A stretch of 16,244 bases of DNA from positions 3,321 to 19,564 of the forward strand of contig MGXJ01000021.1 in NCBI GenBank assembly GCA_001801345.1, written 5' to 3'. Source of the stretch: Gammaproteobacteria bacterium RBG_16_37_9 (GTDB taxonomy: Bacteria; Pseudomonadota; Gammaproteobacteria; UBA9339). Shown in pieces: positions 6,640 to 14,423 of the stretch. Under the pieces are notes generated by a model that saw only the letters and a program-made list of their open reading frames with translations, did no database searches and was not told the DNA's origin. Position 1 is the first letter of the stretch. Each line of letters starts with the position of its first letter. The translations under genes and the position numbers were made by a program.

Positions 6640-7299
6640 ATGCTACAAACTATAGAAATAAATCCCAAATTATCTCCGTCTGCTAGCGTGATATGGTTAC
6701 ATGGTTTGGGCGCTAGTGGACATGATTTTTTTGATATTGTGCCGCAATTAAATTTACCAAAAGAATTAAACGTGCGCTTTGTGTTTCCACATGCGCCAGT
6801 GCGAGCAGTTAAATACGCTGGCGGTGCAAAAATTAGGGCTTGGTTTGATATAGTTGATATTAATCATCGTGTTGGAGAGGATGAAGCAGGCATTAGAGAG
6901 TCTGAAAAACTTATTGGACACTTGATTGAAAAAGAATTAGCTCAAAAAATTCCTAGTCAAAAAATAATACTTGCTGGGTTTTCTCAAGGAGGCGTGATGG
7001 CTCTGCAGTGTGGACTAAGATATCCAAAAAAATTAGCGGGTATTTTGGTGTTATCAGCTTGGCTACCTCTAACCCACTCGGTTGTTTCAGAAAGAAATGC
7101 TGCCAATCAGCAAACGCCTATTTTAATGTTGCATGGCACAGACGATGATTTAGTGCCACTTAGTTGGGCCGAGGAAAGTTGTGATTATCTTCAAAAGATT
7201 GGTTATCATGCCAAGTTATCTTCATACCCAATGCAACATACGGTTTGTCCGGAAGAAATTACCATGATTGGAAAATGGTTGCGTGATCTATTGCTCTAA
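6640..7299 (+). CDS. Alpha/beta-hydrolase carboxylesterase (Abhydrolase_2 / EstB-like)
   Basis: Cytosolic serine esterase of the carboxylesterase/acyl-protein-thioesterase-like family (Abhydrolase_2), hydrolysing short acyl esters; the natural substrate is unknown. It is 219 aa, the normal family length, with no signal peptide. The oxyanion-hole motif is WLHGLGASGHDF (19-30), the family motif FPHAPVRAVKYAGG follows (49-62), and the catalytic triad is Ser115 in GFSQGG, Asp169 in HGTDDDLVP and His200 in MQHTVCPEE. The ATG at 6640 has a good Shine-Dalgarno (AAAGG, 6628-6632). It is the first gene of a probable operon; lptD starts 17 bp after its stop. A role in envelope biogenesis cannot be concluded from that position alone. 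Confidence 0.92.
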   Translation: MLQTIEINPKLSPSASVIWLHGLGASGHDFFDIVPQLNLPKELNVRFVFPHAPVRAVKYAGGAKIRAWFDIVDINHRVGEDEAGIRESEKLIGHLIEKELAQKIPSQKIILAGFSQGGVMALQCGLRYPKKLAGILVLSAWLPLTHSVVSERNAANQQTPILMLHGTDDDLVPLSWAEESCDYLQKIGYHAKLSSYPMQHTVCPEEITMIGKWLRDLLL

Positions 7300-7316
7300 C
7301 GAATAAAAATCGCATT

Positions 7317-9917
7317 ATGAATTACAGAATAAGTATTTTTACTATAATTTTTATTGTTACAGCCAATGTTTTTGCAGCTTCCGCGAATGTTGCTGGCCTG
7401 CCAGAAATTACCAATGCTTCATCTGTTGCAAAAATTTCTAGTAATCAAACACAAAACAGCTCTAATCAGTTAAGCGCCGCTGATGTGACGCGAGTTTTAG
7501 GTTGGACTAGGAGCTGTGACGATAGCAATCTTTGTGGCGGACGTTATGTTGAGACAAATAATGTTATTAATGTTCAAAACCCCAAGGCATTTGGCGATTC
7601 TCCTATGGATATTACAGCAACCAAGCCAGCATTTTTTACTCAACATGCTGCTTCAGTTGTTCAGGGTGACGTCCTGTTGAGTCAGCCTGGAAGAGAAATT
7701 ACTGCTGACCAAGCGATTTTTTTTAGAGATAATAAAACTGGCAAGATCAATAATGCTATTTTAACCGGACATGTAAATTTTCGTGAGTATGGGAAGTTGC
7801 TTGTGGCAGATCGAAGTGACTTGGATTTTGCTAATAAGATATACACTTCAAATCAAGGGGTTTATCGTTTCTTGACAGAAACCTCCAATGTTGATTTTAC
7901 TAAAACTAAGGGACTTGCAGATGTTTGGGGTAGGGCTAAATATGCGATTCGTGATGCTACTGGAGTTTTGAAGTTAAAGCGGGCAACTTATAGCACTTGT
8001 CCTCCTGATTCTACTACTTGGCATTTGTGGAGCAATAGGTTAACGCTAGATCGTAATACAGGACGTGGAGAAGCAACCAATGCTTTTATTTTTTTAAAAA
8101 AAGTGCCTATTTTTTATACGCCCTATATTAATTTTCCAATTGACGATAGGCGTAAAAGCGGATTTTTGATTCCATCGGCTGGATATTCTAAGAACTCTGG
8201 ATATAGCATTGATTTACCCTATTATTTTAATTTGGCGCCTAATTATGATGCTACTCTTGCTGCCGATATTTTTACTAATCGTGGTGCATTACTTGATGGT
8301 TCGTTTCGATATTTAACTCCAACCAGTGGAGGTAAGATAAGTGTTGATTATATACCTTATGATAAAGCTTTTATTAAATTTCGTGATTCTACTATAGCCG
8401 CTAATGGAACCGGTAGTTCAGCACTGCAAGCATTACAAGAAAGTTCATCTAGCCGAAAATTTTTAAGTTCGCAAAATAAAGCTAATTTTAACGATCATTG
8501 GCAAGGATTATTAGATGTTAACTATGCGTCTGACGATTATTTTATGCAGGATTTTGGTTTTATTATTAGTAATACAGCATTTGACAGAGATCAATTGCTT
8601 AACCGCGCTGATATCAGTTATGCCGATGATAGTTGGAATTTCTTAGGGCGTTTGCAAGTTTTTCAAACTTTACATCCAGTAACTCAAAATAATGCCCAAG
8701 ACCAATATAAAAAATTGCCACAGTTAAACTTGTCTGGGGATTTTCCTGCAGGTTTTGGAGGAGCAGACTATAGGTTGGAAAGTGAGATAGTAAATTTTAT
8801 GCATCGGGATGATTTTTATGGATCTACTTCTGCCCCGGTTGTTGGCGGAGCTCGTTTCAACATGATGCCTAGTATAAGTATGCCGCTTAATTGGCCTGGT
8901 GGATATACAACGCCAAGAATTCAACTACAGGCAACCGGATACAGTGTTCATGATCAAAAAAATCCAAATGCTAATACTATTACTCGACTTTATCCCCTGA
9001 TTTCGATTGATAACGGAGTTATATTTAAACGAGATATTAATTTTTTTCAGAAAGAATATACACAGACTTTAGAGCCTAGATTATTTTATTTGTTTGTTCC
9101 TGAAATAAATCAGAATGATGTTCCCGTATTTGATACTTATTTACCACCATTTGATTTTGATCAAGTATTTCGCGCCAATCGTTTTGGTGGCATTGACAGA
9201 GTGGGTGATGCTAATCAAATTGCAGTGGCTATTACCACAAGATTTCTGGATGAATATGGACAAGAAAAAGCCAGCGCTGGATTGGGACAAGTTGTTGTTG
9301 TCCATAAACATCGAGTGACCATCACTGGTAATTCGGATCCCGATCCTTTAATAGTTGATAACAACATAGATCCCTTAAGAAATGAGTATCTATCCCCATT
9401 AGTTGGGAAACTGCAGTATTTTGTAAATCCTAAGATAAATGCTACTATTAACATGGCTTGGGATCCGAATTATCATCGTTTAAATACCGCTGATGTTAGT
9501 TTGCAATATATTAATAGGGCAGATCGTGTTGTAAGTTTTTGGTATAAATACGCATTACATGCTGATCAGAAGTTACAAGGCGTTCCTGTTAATTTAAGTC
9601 GCGTAGGTTTTTCGGTGGGATGGAAAATTTGGCAGCATTGGAATATTGTTGGTAATCTGAACTACAATACTAGCTATCATCGTGCGCAAGATTACCGCTA
9701 TGGATTAGAATATAATAGTTGTTGCTGGGCAGCGCGAATGATGCGAAGTAGTAATTATATTGGACCTAGTGCAATTGATGGTAAAAAAAATTACGATTCT
9801 AGATGGTATGTGCAAGTTGTGCTTAAAGGATTTGGTAGTGTTGAGCATGATAATTTCGGAGAGTTTTTAGAGGGGTTGCAAGATAAATATATAAATAGTA
9901 AAGATAAAGGGCCTTGA
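7317..9917 (+). CDS. lptD: LPS-assembly outer-membrane protein LptD
   Basis: Outer-membrane beta-barrel that, with LptE, takes LPS from the periplasmic LptA bridge and inserts it into the outer leaflet. It is 866 aa, longer than E. coli LptD (784). Visible parts are a signal peptide (about residues 1-20, ending NVFA), a linker, the N-terminal OstA/LptA-like jellyroll (about 95-225, from DITATKPAFFTQHAASVVQGD), and the barrel domain from about 226 (YSTCPPDSTTWHLWSNRLTL) to the end. Five cysteines are seen: Cys67, Cys73 (in LCGGRYVE), Cys228 and the adjacent pair Cys802-Cys803 (NSCCWAARM). E. coli uses one N-terminal, one jellyroll and an adjacent C-terminal pair for its two essential disulfides, so one of Cys67/Cys73 is extra. 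The start at 7317 has no clear Shine-Dalgarno and probably depends on coupling with the esterase gene. surA begins two bases after its stop, the classic lptD-surA order. Confidence 0.96.
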   Translation: MNYRISIFTIIFIVTANVFAASANVAGLPEITNASSVAKISSNQTQNSSNQLSAADVTRVLGWTRSCDDSNLCGGRYVETNNVINVQNPKAFGDSPMDITATKPAFFTQHAASVVQGDVLLSQPGREITADQAIFFRDNKTGKINNAILTGHVNFREYGKLLVADRSDLDFANKIYTSNQGVYRFLTETSNVDFTKTKGLADVWGRAKYAIRDATGVLKLKRATYSTCPPDSTTWHLWSNRLTLDRNTGRGEATNAFIFLKKVPIFYTPYINFPIDDRRKSGFLIPSAGYSKNSGYSIDLPYYFNLAPNYDATLAADIFTNRGALLDGSFRYLTPTSGGKISVDYIPYDKAFIKFRDSTIAANGTGSSALQALQESSSSRKFLSSQNKANFNDHWQGLLDVNYASDDYFMQDFGFIISNTAFDRDQLLNRADISYADDSWNFLGRLQVFQTLHPVTQNNAQDQYKKLPQLNLSGDFPAGFGGADYRLESEIVNFMHRDDFYGSTSAPVVGGARFNMMPSISMPLNWPGGYTTPRIQLQATGYSVHDQKNPNANTITRLYPLISIDNGVIFKRDINFFQKEYTQTLEPRLFYLFVPEINQNDVPVFDTYLPPFDFDQVFRANRFGGIDRVGDANQIAVAITTRFLDEYGQEKASAGLGQVVVVHKHRVTITGNSDPDPLIVDNNIDPLRNEYLSPLVGKLQYFVNPKINATINMAWDPNYHRLNTADVSLQYINRADRVVSFWYKYALHADQKLQGVPVNLSRVGFSVGWKIWQHWNIVGNLNYNTSYHRAQDYRYGLEYNSCCWAARMMRSSNYIGPSAIDGKKNYDSRWYVQVVLKGFGSVEHDNFGEFLEGLQDKYINSKDKGP

Positions 9918-9919
9918 TT

Positions 9920-10876
9920 ATGAATATGAGAGTTATTATTGTAGCGTTTGTTTGTTGTTTGTTATCACCTTCATATGTTGGAGCTGTGTCAGCTGATTTG
10001 GATAAGATTGTTGCTGTAGTAAATAGCGACGTAATCACCCAAAGCGAGCTAGATAAAAAAACAGTTATGATCAAGAAGCAGCTATCAAATGCTAAAACCC
10101 CTGTTTTACGCCAGCAGGTATTGGATAGTATAATTAACAATTTATTGCAATTGCAGCTAGCTAAGCGTAGCGGTATGCAGGTTAGTGATGTTGAGCTTGA
10201 TGGTATTATAGCTAATATTGCAAAAAGTAACGGTTTAACTGTGTCTCAGCTTAAACAGTCAGTGCAGGAGCGCGAAGGGATCAGCATTAATGATTTTCGT
10301 AATCAAATTCGTGAGCAAGTTTTGATTAGCAGGGTGCAGCAGCAATCTTTGGGTAGGGATATAGTTGTTAGTGATAAGGAAGTTGCTACGGTTTTGCATA
10401 ATCCGCCAAAAGTTGATAATACCCAAGCTCAATATCATGTCGTTGATATTTTATTTGAGACGTCAGATGATACTTCCAAGGATAAGTTAGAAAAAATTAC
10501 AAAAGTGGCTAAGCAGGCGGCGACAAAATTACAGCGAGGAATTAGTGTTGATAAAGTAGTTAAGGAAAGTCAGGGTAATTTTGATGCACAAATAATACAG
10601 AACAATGATTTGGGTTGGCGTAAAATTAATGAGCTCCCAACATTATTTGCAAAAGAAATTACTAAAATGAATATAAATCAGGTAGTTGGCCCGCTTCAGG
10701 CGCCTAACGGGGTGCATTTGCTTAAGTTATTAGGCATGAACAGCTCTTCATCGCAATCAACAAAAATTACGGCAGAGCAAGCACGAGAAATAATATATCA
10801 ACGCAAGCTTGTAGAGAAGATTAAGCCATGGTTGGAAGGGTTGCGAAAAGCTGCGTATGTAAAAATTATTAAATAG
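9920..10876 (+). CDS. surA: SurA-type periplasmic chaperone with a single parvulin domain
   Basis: Periplasmic chaperone that escorts unfolded outer-membrane proteins to the BAM complex. The ATG at 9920 has AAAGGG (9906-9911) eight bases upstream and gives 318 aa. Parts in order are a signal peptide (residues 1 to about 25), the SurA N-terminal chaperone domain (DKIVAVVNSDVITQSELD at 28-45 through about 165), one parvulin domain (about 170-272), and the C-terminal helix and strand (AREIIYQRKLVEKIKPWLE to AYVKIIK) that completes the chaperone core. E. coli SurA is 428 aa with two parvulin domains. The retained one resembles the first, catalytically weak domain (GWRKINELPTLFAKEI versus GWGRIQELPGIFAQAL). 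Asp176 stands where parvulins have the conserved His of the 'HIL' motif, and NND replaces GGD before LGW, so isomerase activity is doubtful. Last gene of the esterase-lptD-surA group; pdxA does not follow. Confidence 0.93.
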   Translation: MNMRVIIVAFVCCLLSPSYVGAVSADLDKIVAVVNSDVITQSELDKKTVMIKKQLSNAKTPVLRQQVLDSIINNLLQLQLAKRSGMQVSDVELDGIIANIAKSNGLTVSQLKQSVQEREGISINDFRNQIREQVLISRVQQQSLGRDIVVSDKEVATVLHNPPKVDNTQAQYHVVDILFETSDDTSKDKLEKITKVAKQAATKLQRGISVDKVVKESQGNFDAQIIQNNDLGWRKINELPTLFAKEITKMNINQVVGPLQAPNGVHLLKLLGMNSSSSQSTKITAEQAREIIYQRKLVEKIKPWLEGLRKAAYVKIIK

Positions 10877-10892
10877 TTCTTAACGGTTTAAT

Positions 10893-11156
10893 GAAAGAGT
10901 AACTTGCTGTTTATGAGGAGTTTTTTAGAAGATGGGAGTGTTGCAATCCGAAAATTTTGAAACGAATTTCCTCTGTCTTAAGAATCCTCATGCTTTCCTA
11001 CTGTGTTATCCTCGTGCTCTCCTTACTGTCATCCTCGCGCTTGACGCGAGGATCTAGCCTGGCGTATCGAGATCCTCGGGTCTACGCCCGAGGATGACAC
11101 GAAGGTTCGGATTGCAATAGCTCCAAGACTGAGATTTTATGGCCAGTTACTTTCTT
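10893..11156. repeat. Large nested palindromic element (MITE-like) in the surA-porin intergenic region
   Basis: The 467-bp gap after surA holds no credible reading frame. Most of it is a nested inverted repeat. TTGCAATCCGAA (10941-10952) is mirrored exactly by 11106-11117. Outside it, arms AAGAGTAACT (about 10895-10904) and AGTTACTTTCT (about 11145-11155) and the GGAG/CTCC flanks match imperfectly. Inside, GTCATCCTCG (11029-11038) is mirrored by CGAGGATGAC (11089-11098), enclosing two hairpins: ATCCTCGCG/CGCGAGGAT (11031-11039 with 11045-11053) and ATCCTCGGG/CCCGAGGAT (11072-11080 with 11087-11095). The whole resembles a small non-autonomous element or nested insertions of smaller ones. It could also terminate transcription from surA. 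No flanking target-site duplication was recognised. Confidence 0.72.
10984..11030 (+). repeat. Imperfect tandem repeat inside the large palindrome
   Basis: ATCCTCATGCTTTCCTACTG (from 10984) and ATCCTCGTGCTCTCCTTACTG in its near-identical second copy (from 11008) are 23-24 bp units, and a third unit begins ATCCTCGCGC at 11031 before turning into the hairpin arm. The units therefore look like degenerate copies of the hairpin's own left arm. Confidence 0.55.
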
Positions 11157-11253
11157 ATCATTTCTTAAATAAATAATAATTTTTTTTAACTTAAAAGGCT
11201 ATTTTTATAGTTAATCAGTTGTGTCGCGTTTTTTATGAAAATTTAATTTAACC

Positions 11254-11282
11254 TTTATTTTTCTGGTGTCTTGATCTATACT
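11254..11282 (+). promoter_or_regulatory. Candidate promoter of the first porin gene
   Basis: TATACT (11277-11282, 5 of 6 to the -10 consensus) follows a weak -35 candidate TTTATT (11254-11259, 3 of 6) at 17 bp. A start near 11289 would give a leader of about 55 nt. No convincing Fur box was found around it. Low confidence because only the -10 is good. Confidence 0.35.
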
Positions 11283-11302
11283 CCCCCGTGAAAAGTTATC
11301 GA

Positions 11303-11325
11303 AACCTAATTTTAAAATTTAGGTT
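11303..11325 (+). promoter_or_regulatory. Leader hairpin upstream of the first porin gene
   Basis: AACCTAA (11303-11309) and TTAGGTT (11319-11325) are perfectly complementary around the self-complementary loop TTTTAAAA. The hairpin would sit in the 5' leader of the porin mRNA, about nine bases before the Shine-Dalgarno GGAGAG (11335-11340). It could protect the mRNA or tune translation; as double-stranded DNA it could equally be an operator. Function unknown. Confidence 0.4.
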
Positions 11326-11343
11326 GAGTGTAGCGGAGAGAAG

Positions 11344-12804
11344 ATGAAAATTAAATTTGCGTTTATTACCATTATTTTTGTTCTGTTTAGCAGCAACATT
11401 TTTGCAAAAAATACCCCGAAAGAAAATGTCGGCGATCTAAGAGCGCGCACCAAATCTTTAGAAGAGCAAGTGAAGATATTGCAAAGTCAAATTGATGTAG
11501 CACATCCAGGAATGTCGAAGAGTATAGCGAAGATACAAAAAAGTGACGGCTATGATAAAGATAATAAAAATAAATTTGATACATTAATAGAAATGTATGC
11601 TCATGGTCCTGCCGTTGTTACATCTCCAGCTTTTGGCATACGTCGTGCTGCCGGTGATGAGTTTGAGGATGAGTCTCCGCTTATGACAGAATTACCCAAG
11701 ATTAATGAAGATTTAGTTTTGCTGCATATACGAAGAAAAATGGACAAATATGCGGTTAAAAATAATATTGAAATACCAACACGGCCAATTATTGCTTTAA
11801 GCGGCGCTTTAGATGGTAATATTAATTATAAGCAGGAGTATAACAAACTCAATAAATTAGATGTCAATCTAGATGGTGCTCAAGTGGACATTATTGGTGA
11901 GACAGGACCATGGGTAACATCTGCTATTTCTATTACATATGATGATGAAAGGGTTAGTGGTGGTACTAGAGTAAGCAATTCCAAATTGAAGCTTGATCGT
12001 GGTTTTATAACTGTTGGTCAGTTGAATAAATCTCCTATGTATTTTTCGATAGGGCAGATGTTTGTTCCATTTGGTAGGTTCTCTAGCAATATGCTTACCA
12101 AGACTTCAACGAGACTTTTAGGAAGAACTAAAGATCGAGCAGTTATTTTGGGGTATAGTAAAGATGCGTTTAATGTTCAGATCTATGGTTTTCCTGGAGA
12201 GACCAAAGGGACCAATAATGGCACTGTTAAGAGTTTCTTAGGACATAGTGGTTTTCATATTGGCAACAATTATAAAATAGGTAAGGTCAAAATTGATCTT
12301 GAAGGAAGCGCCATTGGTAACATAGCTGAGTCTGATGGTATGCAAAAAAATGTTTTTGCTTTAAATGCCACAAGCGAATCAATTCATTCTCGTGTTTGGG
12401 GTATCAATGGAAATATTAGAGTTAAGTATGATCCTTTTACAGTATCATCCGAATATATTGGAGCTGCTAGACGTTTTGATTCTAGAGATTTAGCATTTAA
12501 TAATCAGGGAGCCAGACCTCAGGCGATAAATGTTGAAGGCGCCGTAGAGTTTAAAACTATGGGTAGACCAAGTCTTTTTGCGATAGGTTATGGCCAGACC
12601 TGGCAAGCCTTATCCTTAGCGCTACCAAAACAGAATTACTTTGCTCAGTATGATGTGGATATCTTTAAAAGCGTATATTTTGCCGTTGAATATCGCCATG
12701 ATGTTAATTATGCTTTGAGCGATACTGCTACAAGTATGCCAGCGGGTAGTATTACTGGTAGACACAAGAATACTGTGACCGGGAAAATATTTGTTTATTT
12801 CTAA
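11344..12804 (+). CDS. LbtU-like outer-membrane siderophore porin, paralogue 1
   Basis: 486-aa outer-membrane beta-barrel resembling the LbtU family, first described in Legionella as a TonB-independent legiobactin porin. The start is the ATG at 11344, with GGAGAG (11335-11340) upstream. A signal peptide covers residues 1-21 (ending NIFA), followed by a short coiled coil (DLRARTKSLEEQVKILQSQI, 31-50), a soluble linker, then alternating amphipathic strands from about residue 145 (RPIIALSGALDGNI) to the end. Typical porin phrases are RGFITVGQLNKSP, FSIGQMFVPFGRFSSNM and GRTKDRAVILGYS. It ends in aromatic Phe (KIFVYF), the usual BAM recognition signal. No TonB box is visible. A close paralogue follows 64 bp downstream, probably on the same transcript. 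The family call is from recalled features, so the substrate (siderophore or other) is not shown by the sequence. Confidence 0.72.
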   Translation: MKIKFAFITIIFVLFSSNIFAKNTPKENVGDLRARTKSLEEQVKILQSQIDVAHPGMSKSIAKIQKSDGYDKDNKNKFDTLIEMYAHGPAVVTSPAFGIRRAAGDEFEDESPLMTELPKINEDLVLLHIRRKMDKYAVKNNIEIPTRPIIALSGALDGNINYKQEYNKLNKLDVNLDGAQVDIIGETGPWVTSAISITYDDERVSGGTRVSNSKLKLDRGFITVGQLNKSPMYFSIGQMFVPFGRFSSNMLTKTSTRLLGRTKDRAVILGYSKDAFNVQIYGFPGETKGTNNGTVKSFLGHSGFHIGNNYKIGKVKIDLEGSAIGNIAESDGMQKNVFALNATSESIHSRVWGINGNIRVKYDPFTVSSEYIGAARRFDSRDLAFNNQGARPQAINVEGAVEFKTMGRPSLFAIGYGQTWQALSLALPKQNYFAQYDVDIFKSVYFAVEYRHDVNYALSDTATSMPAGSITGRHKNTVTGKIFVYF

Positions 12805-12868
12805 GGATTGTGTAAGATTTGTGTAGTTAATTTAAATAGATTTTTTGTGATAAAAGTTGGAGGAAAAA

Positions 12869-14365
12869 ATGAAAAATAAATTTATGTTTGCTGTTTTTGT
12901 TTTTATCTTATTTAGTTTTGGTAGTGTTGTTTCTGCTGCTACTACTCCCCATAAAAAATCTGCTTTGAAAGAGAACATCAGCGATCTAAGAGCACGCACC
13001 AAATCTTTAGAAGAGCAAGTGATGCTATTGCAAAATCAAATTGATGTAGCACATCCTGTGTTGTCAGAGAACATGATGAAAATGCAGAAAGCAGCCAGCT
13101 ACGATAAAGATAATAAAAATAGGTTTGATACATTAGTAGAAATGTATGCCCATGGTCCTGCCGTTGTTACATCTCCAGCTTTTGGTGTGCGTCGCGCTGC
13201 AGAGGATGAATTTGAGGATGAATCCCCACTTATGGCCCAACTATCTTCGATCAACGAAGATTTAGTTTTACTGCACTTACGAAAAAAAATGGATACTTAT
13301 GCGGTTAAAAATGGTATTGAAATACCAACGCGTCCGATTATTGCTTTAAGTGGTGCTTTAGAGGGAATGGCTAATTACAAGTATGACTACAACAGAACAG
13401 ACAAGGTTGATGTTGATTTGAGTAGCGCTGAATTGGATATTATAGGTGAGACAGGTCCATGGGTAACATCTGCGATTATAGCTACGTATGATAATGATAG
13501 ACTTACTACAACTACTGGGACAAGGGTAAGCAATTCCAAACTAAGAATTGATCGTGGTTTTATAACTATCGGTCAATTAAATAGATGCCCTTTGTATTTT
13601 ACTATAGGTCAAATTTTTGCTCCATTTGGTAGATACAGTAGCCATATGGTTACTACTCCGTCAACCCAGATTTTGGGAAGACTTAAAGATCGTATGGTTG
13701 TTTTAGGATATAGCAAGGGTCCGTTTAATGTTCAGGTTTATGGATTTCCAGGCGAGACCAATGGCACTAATAATGGTTCTGTTAAAGGTTTGTTAGGGCA
13801 CAGCGGTATTAACGTTGGCACTGACTATACAATAGGCAAGCTTGAAATTGATATCGAAGGAAGTGCCATGGGTAATATAGCCGAATCTGATGGTATGCAA
13901 AAAAATGTCTTTACTATGGGCACCAACAGAGAGTCAATACGTTCTCGTGTTTGGGCTTTTGATGGACGTGTTAAGTTTAAGTATGCTCCATTTACTCTCG
14001 TATCTGAGTATGTTGGCGCGGCCAGACGTTTTGATTCTAGGGATTTAGATTTTAACAGTGTTGGAGCTAGACCACAGGCTTTGAATGTTGAAGGCACTGT
14101 AGATTTCAAAACTATGGGAAAACCAAGTGACATTACACTAGGTTATGGTCAGACGTGGCAGGCTTTGGCTTTGGGGTTACCAAAGAATAACTTCTTTGCT
14201 GCATATGATATAGCGTTTTTCAAAAGCACGCTTTTTACTGTTGAATATCGTCATGATGTTAATTATGGTTGGAATGATACATCAACCCAGGCTGCATCTA
14301 CAGTTGTGCCAATTGTTGGCAGACACAAAAATACTGTAACTGCGAGAATGGCGGTTTATTTCTAG
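12869..14365 (+). CDS. LbtU-like outer-membrane siderophore porin, paralogue 2
   Basis: 498-aa outer-membrane porin closely similar to its upstream neighbour over the whole length, by eye roughly two thirds to three quarters identical. The ATG at 12869 is chosen because a strong GGAGG (12859-12863) lies five bases upstream; an in-frame TTG at 12857 would start inside that site. A signal peptide (about 1-24, ending VVSA) is followed by a basic patch (HKKSALK), the same coiled coil (DLRARTKSLEEQVMLLQNQI), and barrel strands ending MAVYF. Differences from copy 1 cluster after the coiled coil (VLSENMMKMQKAASY) and in predicted loops (TTTTGTRVSN). A lone Cys in GQLNRCPLYF is unusual in an outer-membrane barrel. 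The gene arose by tandem duplication, and the pair may differ in substrate or in expression. A terminator follows. Confidence 0.72.
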   Translation: MKNKFMFAVFVFILFSFGSVVSAATTPHKKSALKENISDLRARTKSLEEQVMLLQNQIDVAHPVLSENMMKMQKAASYDKDNKNRFDTLVEMYAHGPAVVTSPAFGVRRAAEDEFEDESPLMAQLSSINEDLVLLHLRKKMDTYAVKNGIEIPTRPIIALSGALEGMANYKYDYNRTDKVDVDLSSAELDIIGETGPWVTSAIIATYDNDRLTTTTGTRVSNSKLRIDRGFITIGQLNRCPLYFTIGQIFAPFGRYSSHMVTTPSTQILGRLKDRMVVLGYSKGPFNVQVYGFPGETNGTNNGSVKGLLGHSGINVGTDYTIGKLEIDIEGSAMGNIAESDGMQKNVFTMGTNRESIRSRVWAFDGRVKFKYAPFTLVSEYVGAARRFDSRDLDFNSVGARPQALNVEGTVDFKTMGKPSDITLGYGQTWQALALGLPKNNFFAAYDIAFFKSTLFTVEYRHDVNYGWNDTSTQAASTVVPIVGRHKNTVTARMAVYF

Positions 14366-14390
14366 AGTAGTTGTTAGTATTTGATTTTAG

Positions 14391-14423
14391 AAAAGCGCCT
14401 ACAATTTCTAGGCGCTTTTTTTT
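14391..14423. terminator. Bidirectional intrinsic terminator between porin 2 and nth
   Basis: AAAAGCGCCTA (14391-14401) and TAGGCGCTTTT (14409-14419) form a perfect 11-bp stem around a 7-nt loop, with eight T at 14416-14423 on the plus strand and TTTT on the minus strand. It lies between converging genes and touches the last codon of nth, so it probably ends transcription from both sides. Confidence 0.88.

Noticed and set aside
9823..10140. Minus-strand frame across the lptD-surA junction
   Set aside because: It overlaps two strongly supported genes and has no plausible product.
11029..11098. CRISPR-like or tRNA-like reading of the repeated ATCCTCG hairpins
   Set aside because: Units are not regularly spaced with unique spacers, and no cloverleaf with T-loop or anticodon arm can be drawn; inverted-repeat structure explains the pattern.
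11155..11190. Possible Fur box (TTATCATTTCTTAAATAA region) upstream of the porins
   Set aside because: It matches the palindromic Fur consensus poorly and the surrounding DNA is simple AT-rich sequence; not enough to claim iron regulation.
13825..14133. Minus-strand reading frame inside the second porin gene
   Set aside because: The plus strand encodes a conserved paralogous barrel here; the antisense frame has no homologous counterpart open in copy 1 and no motif.
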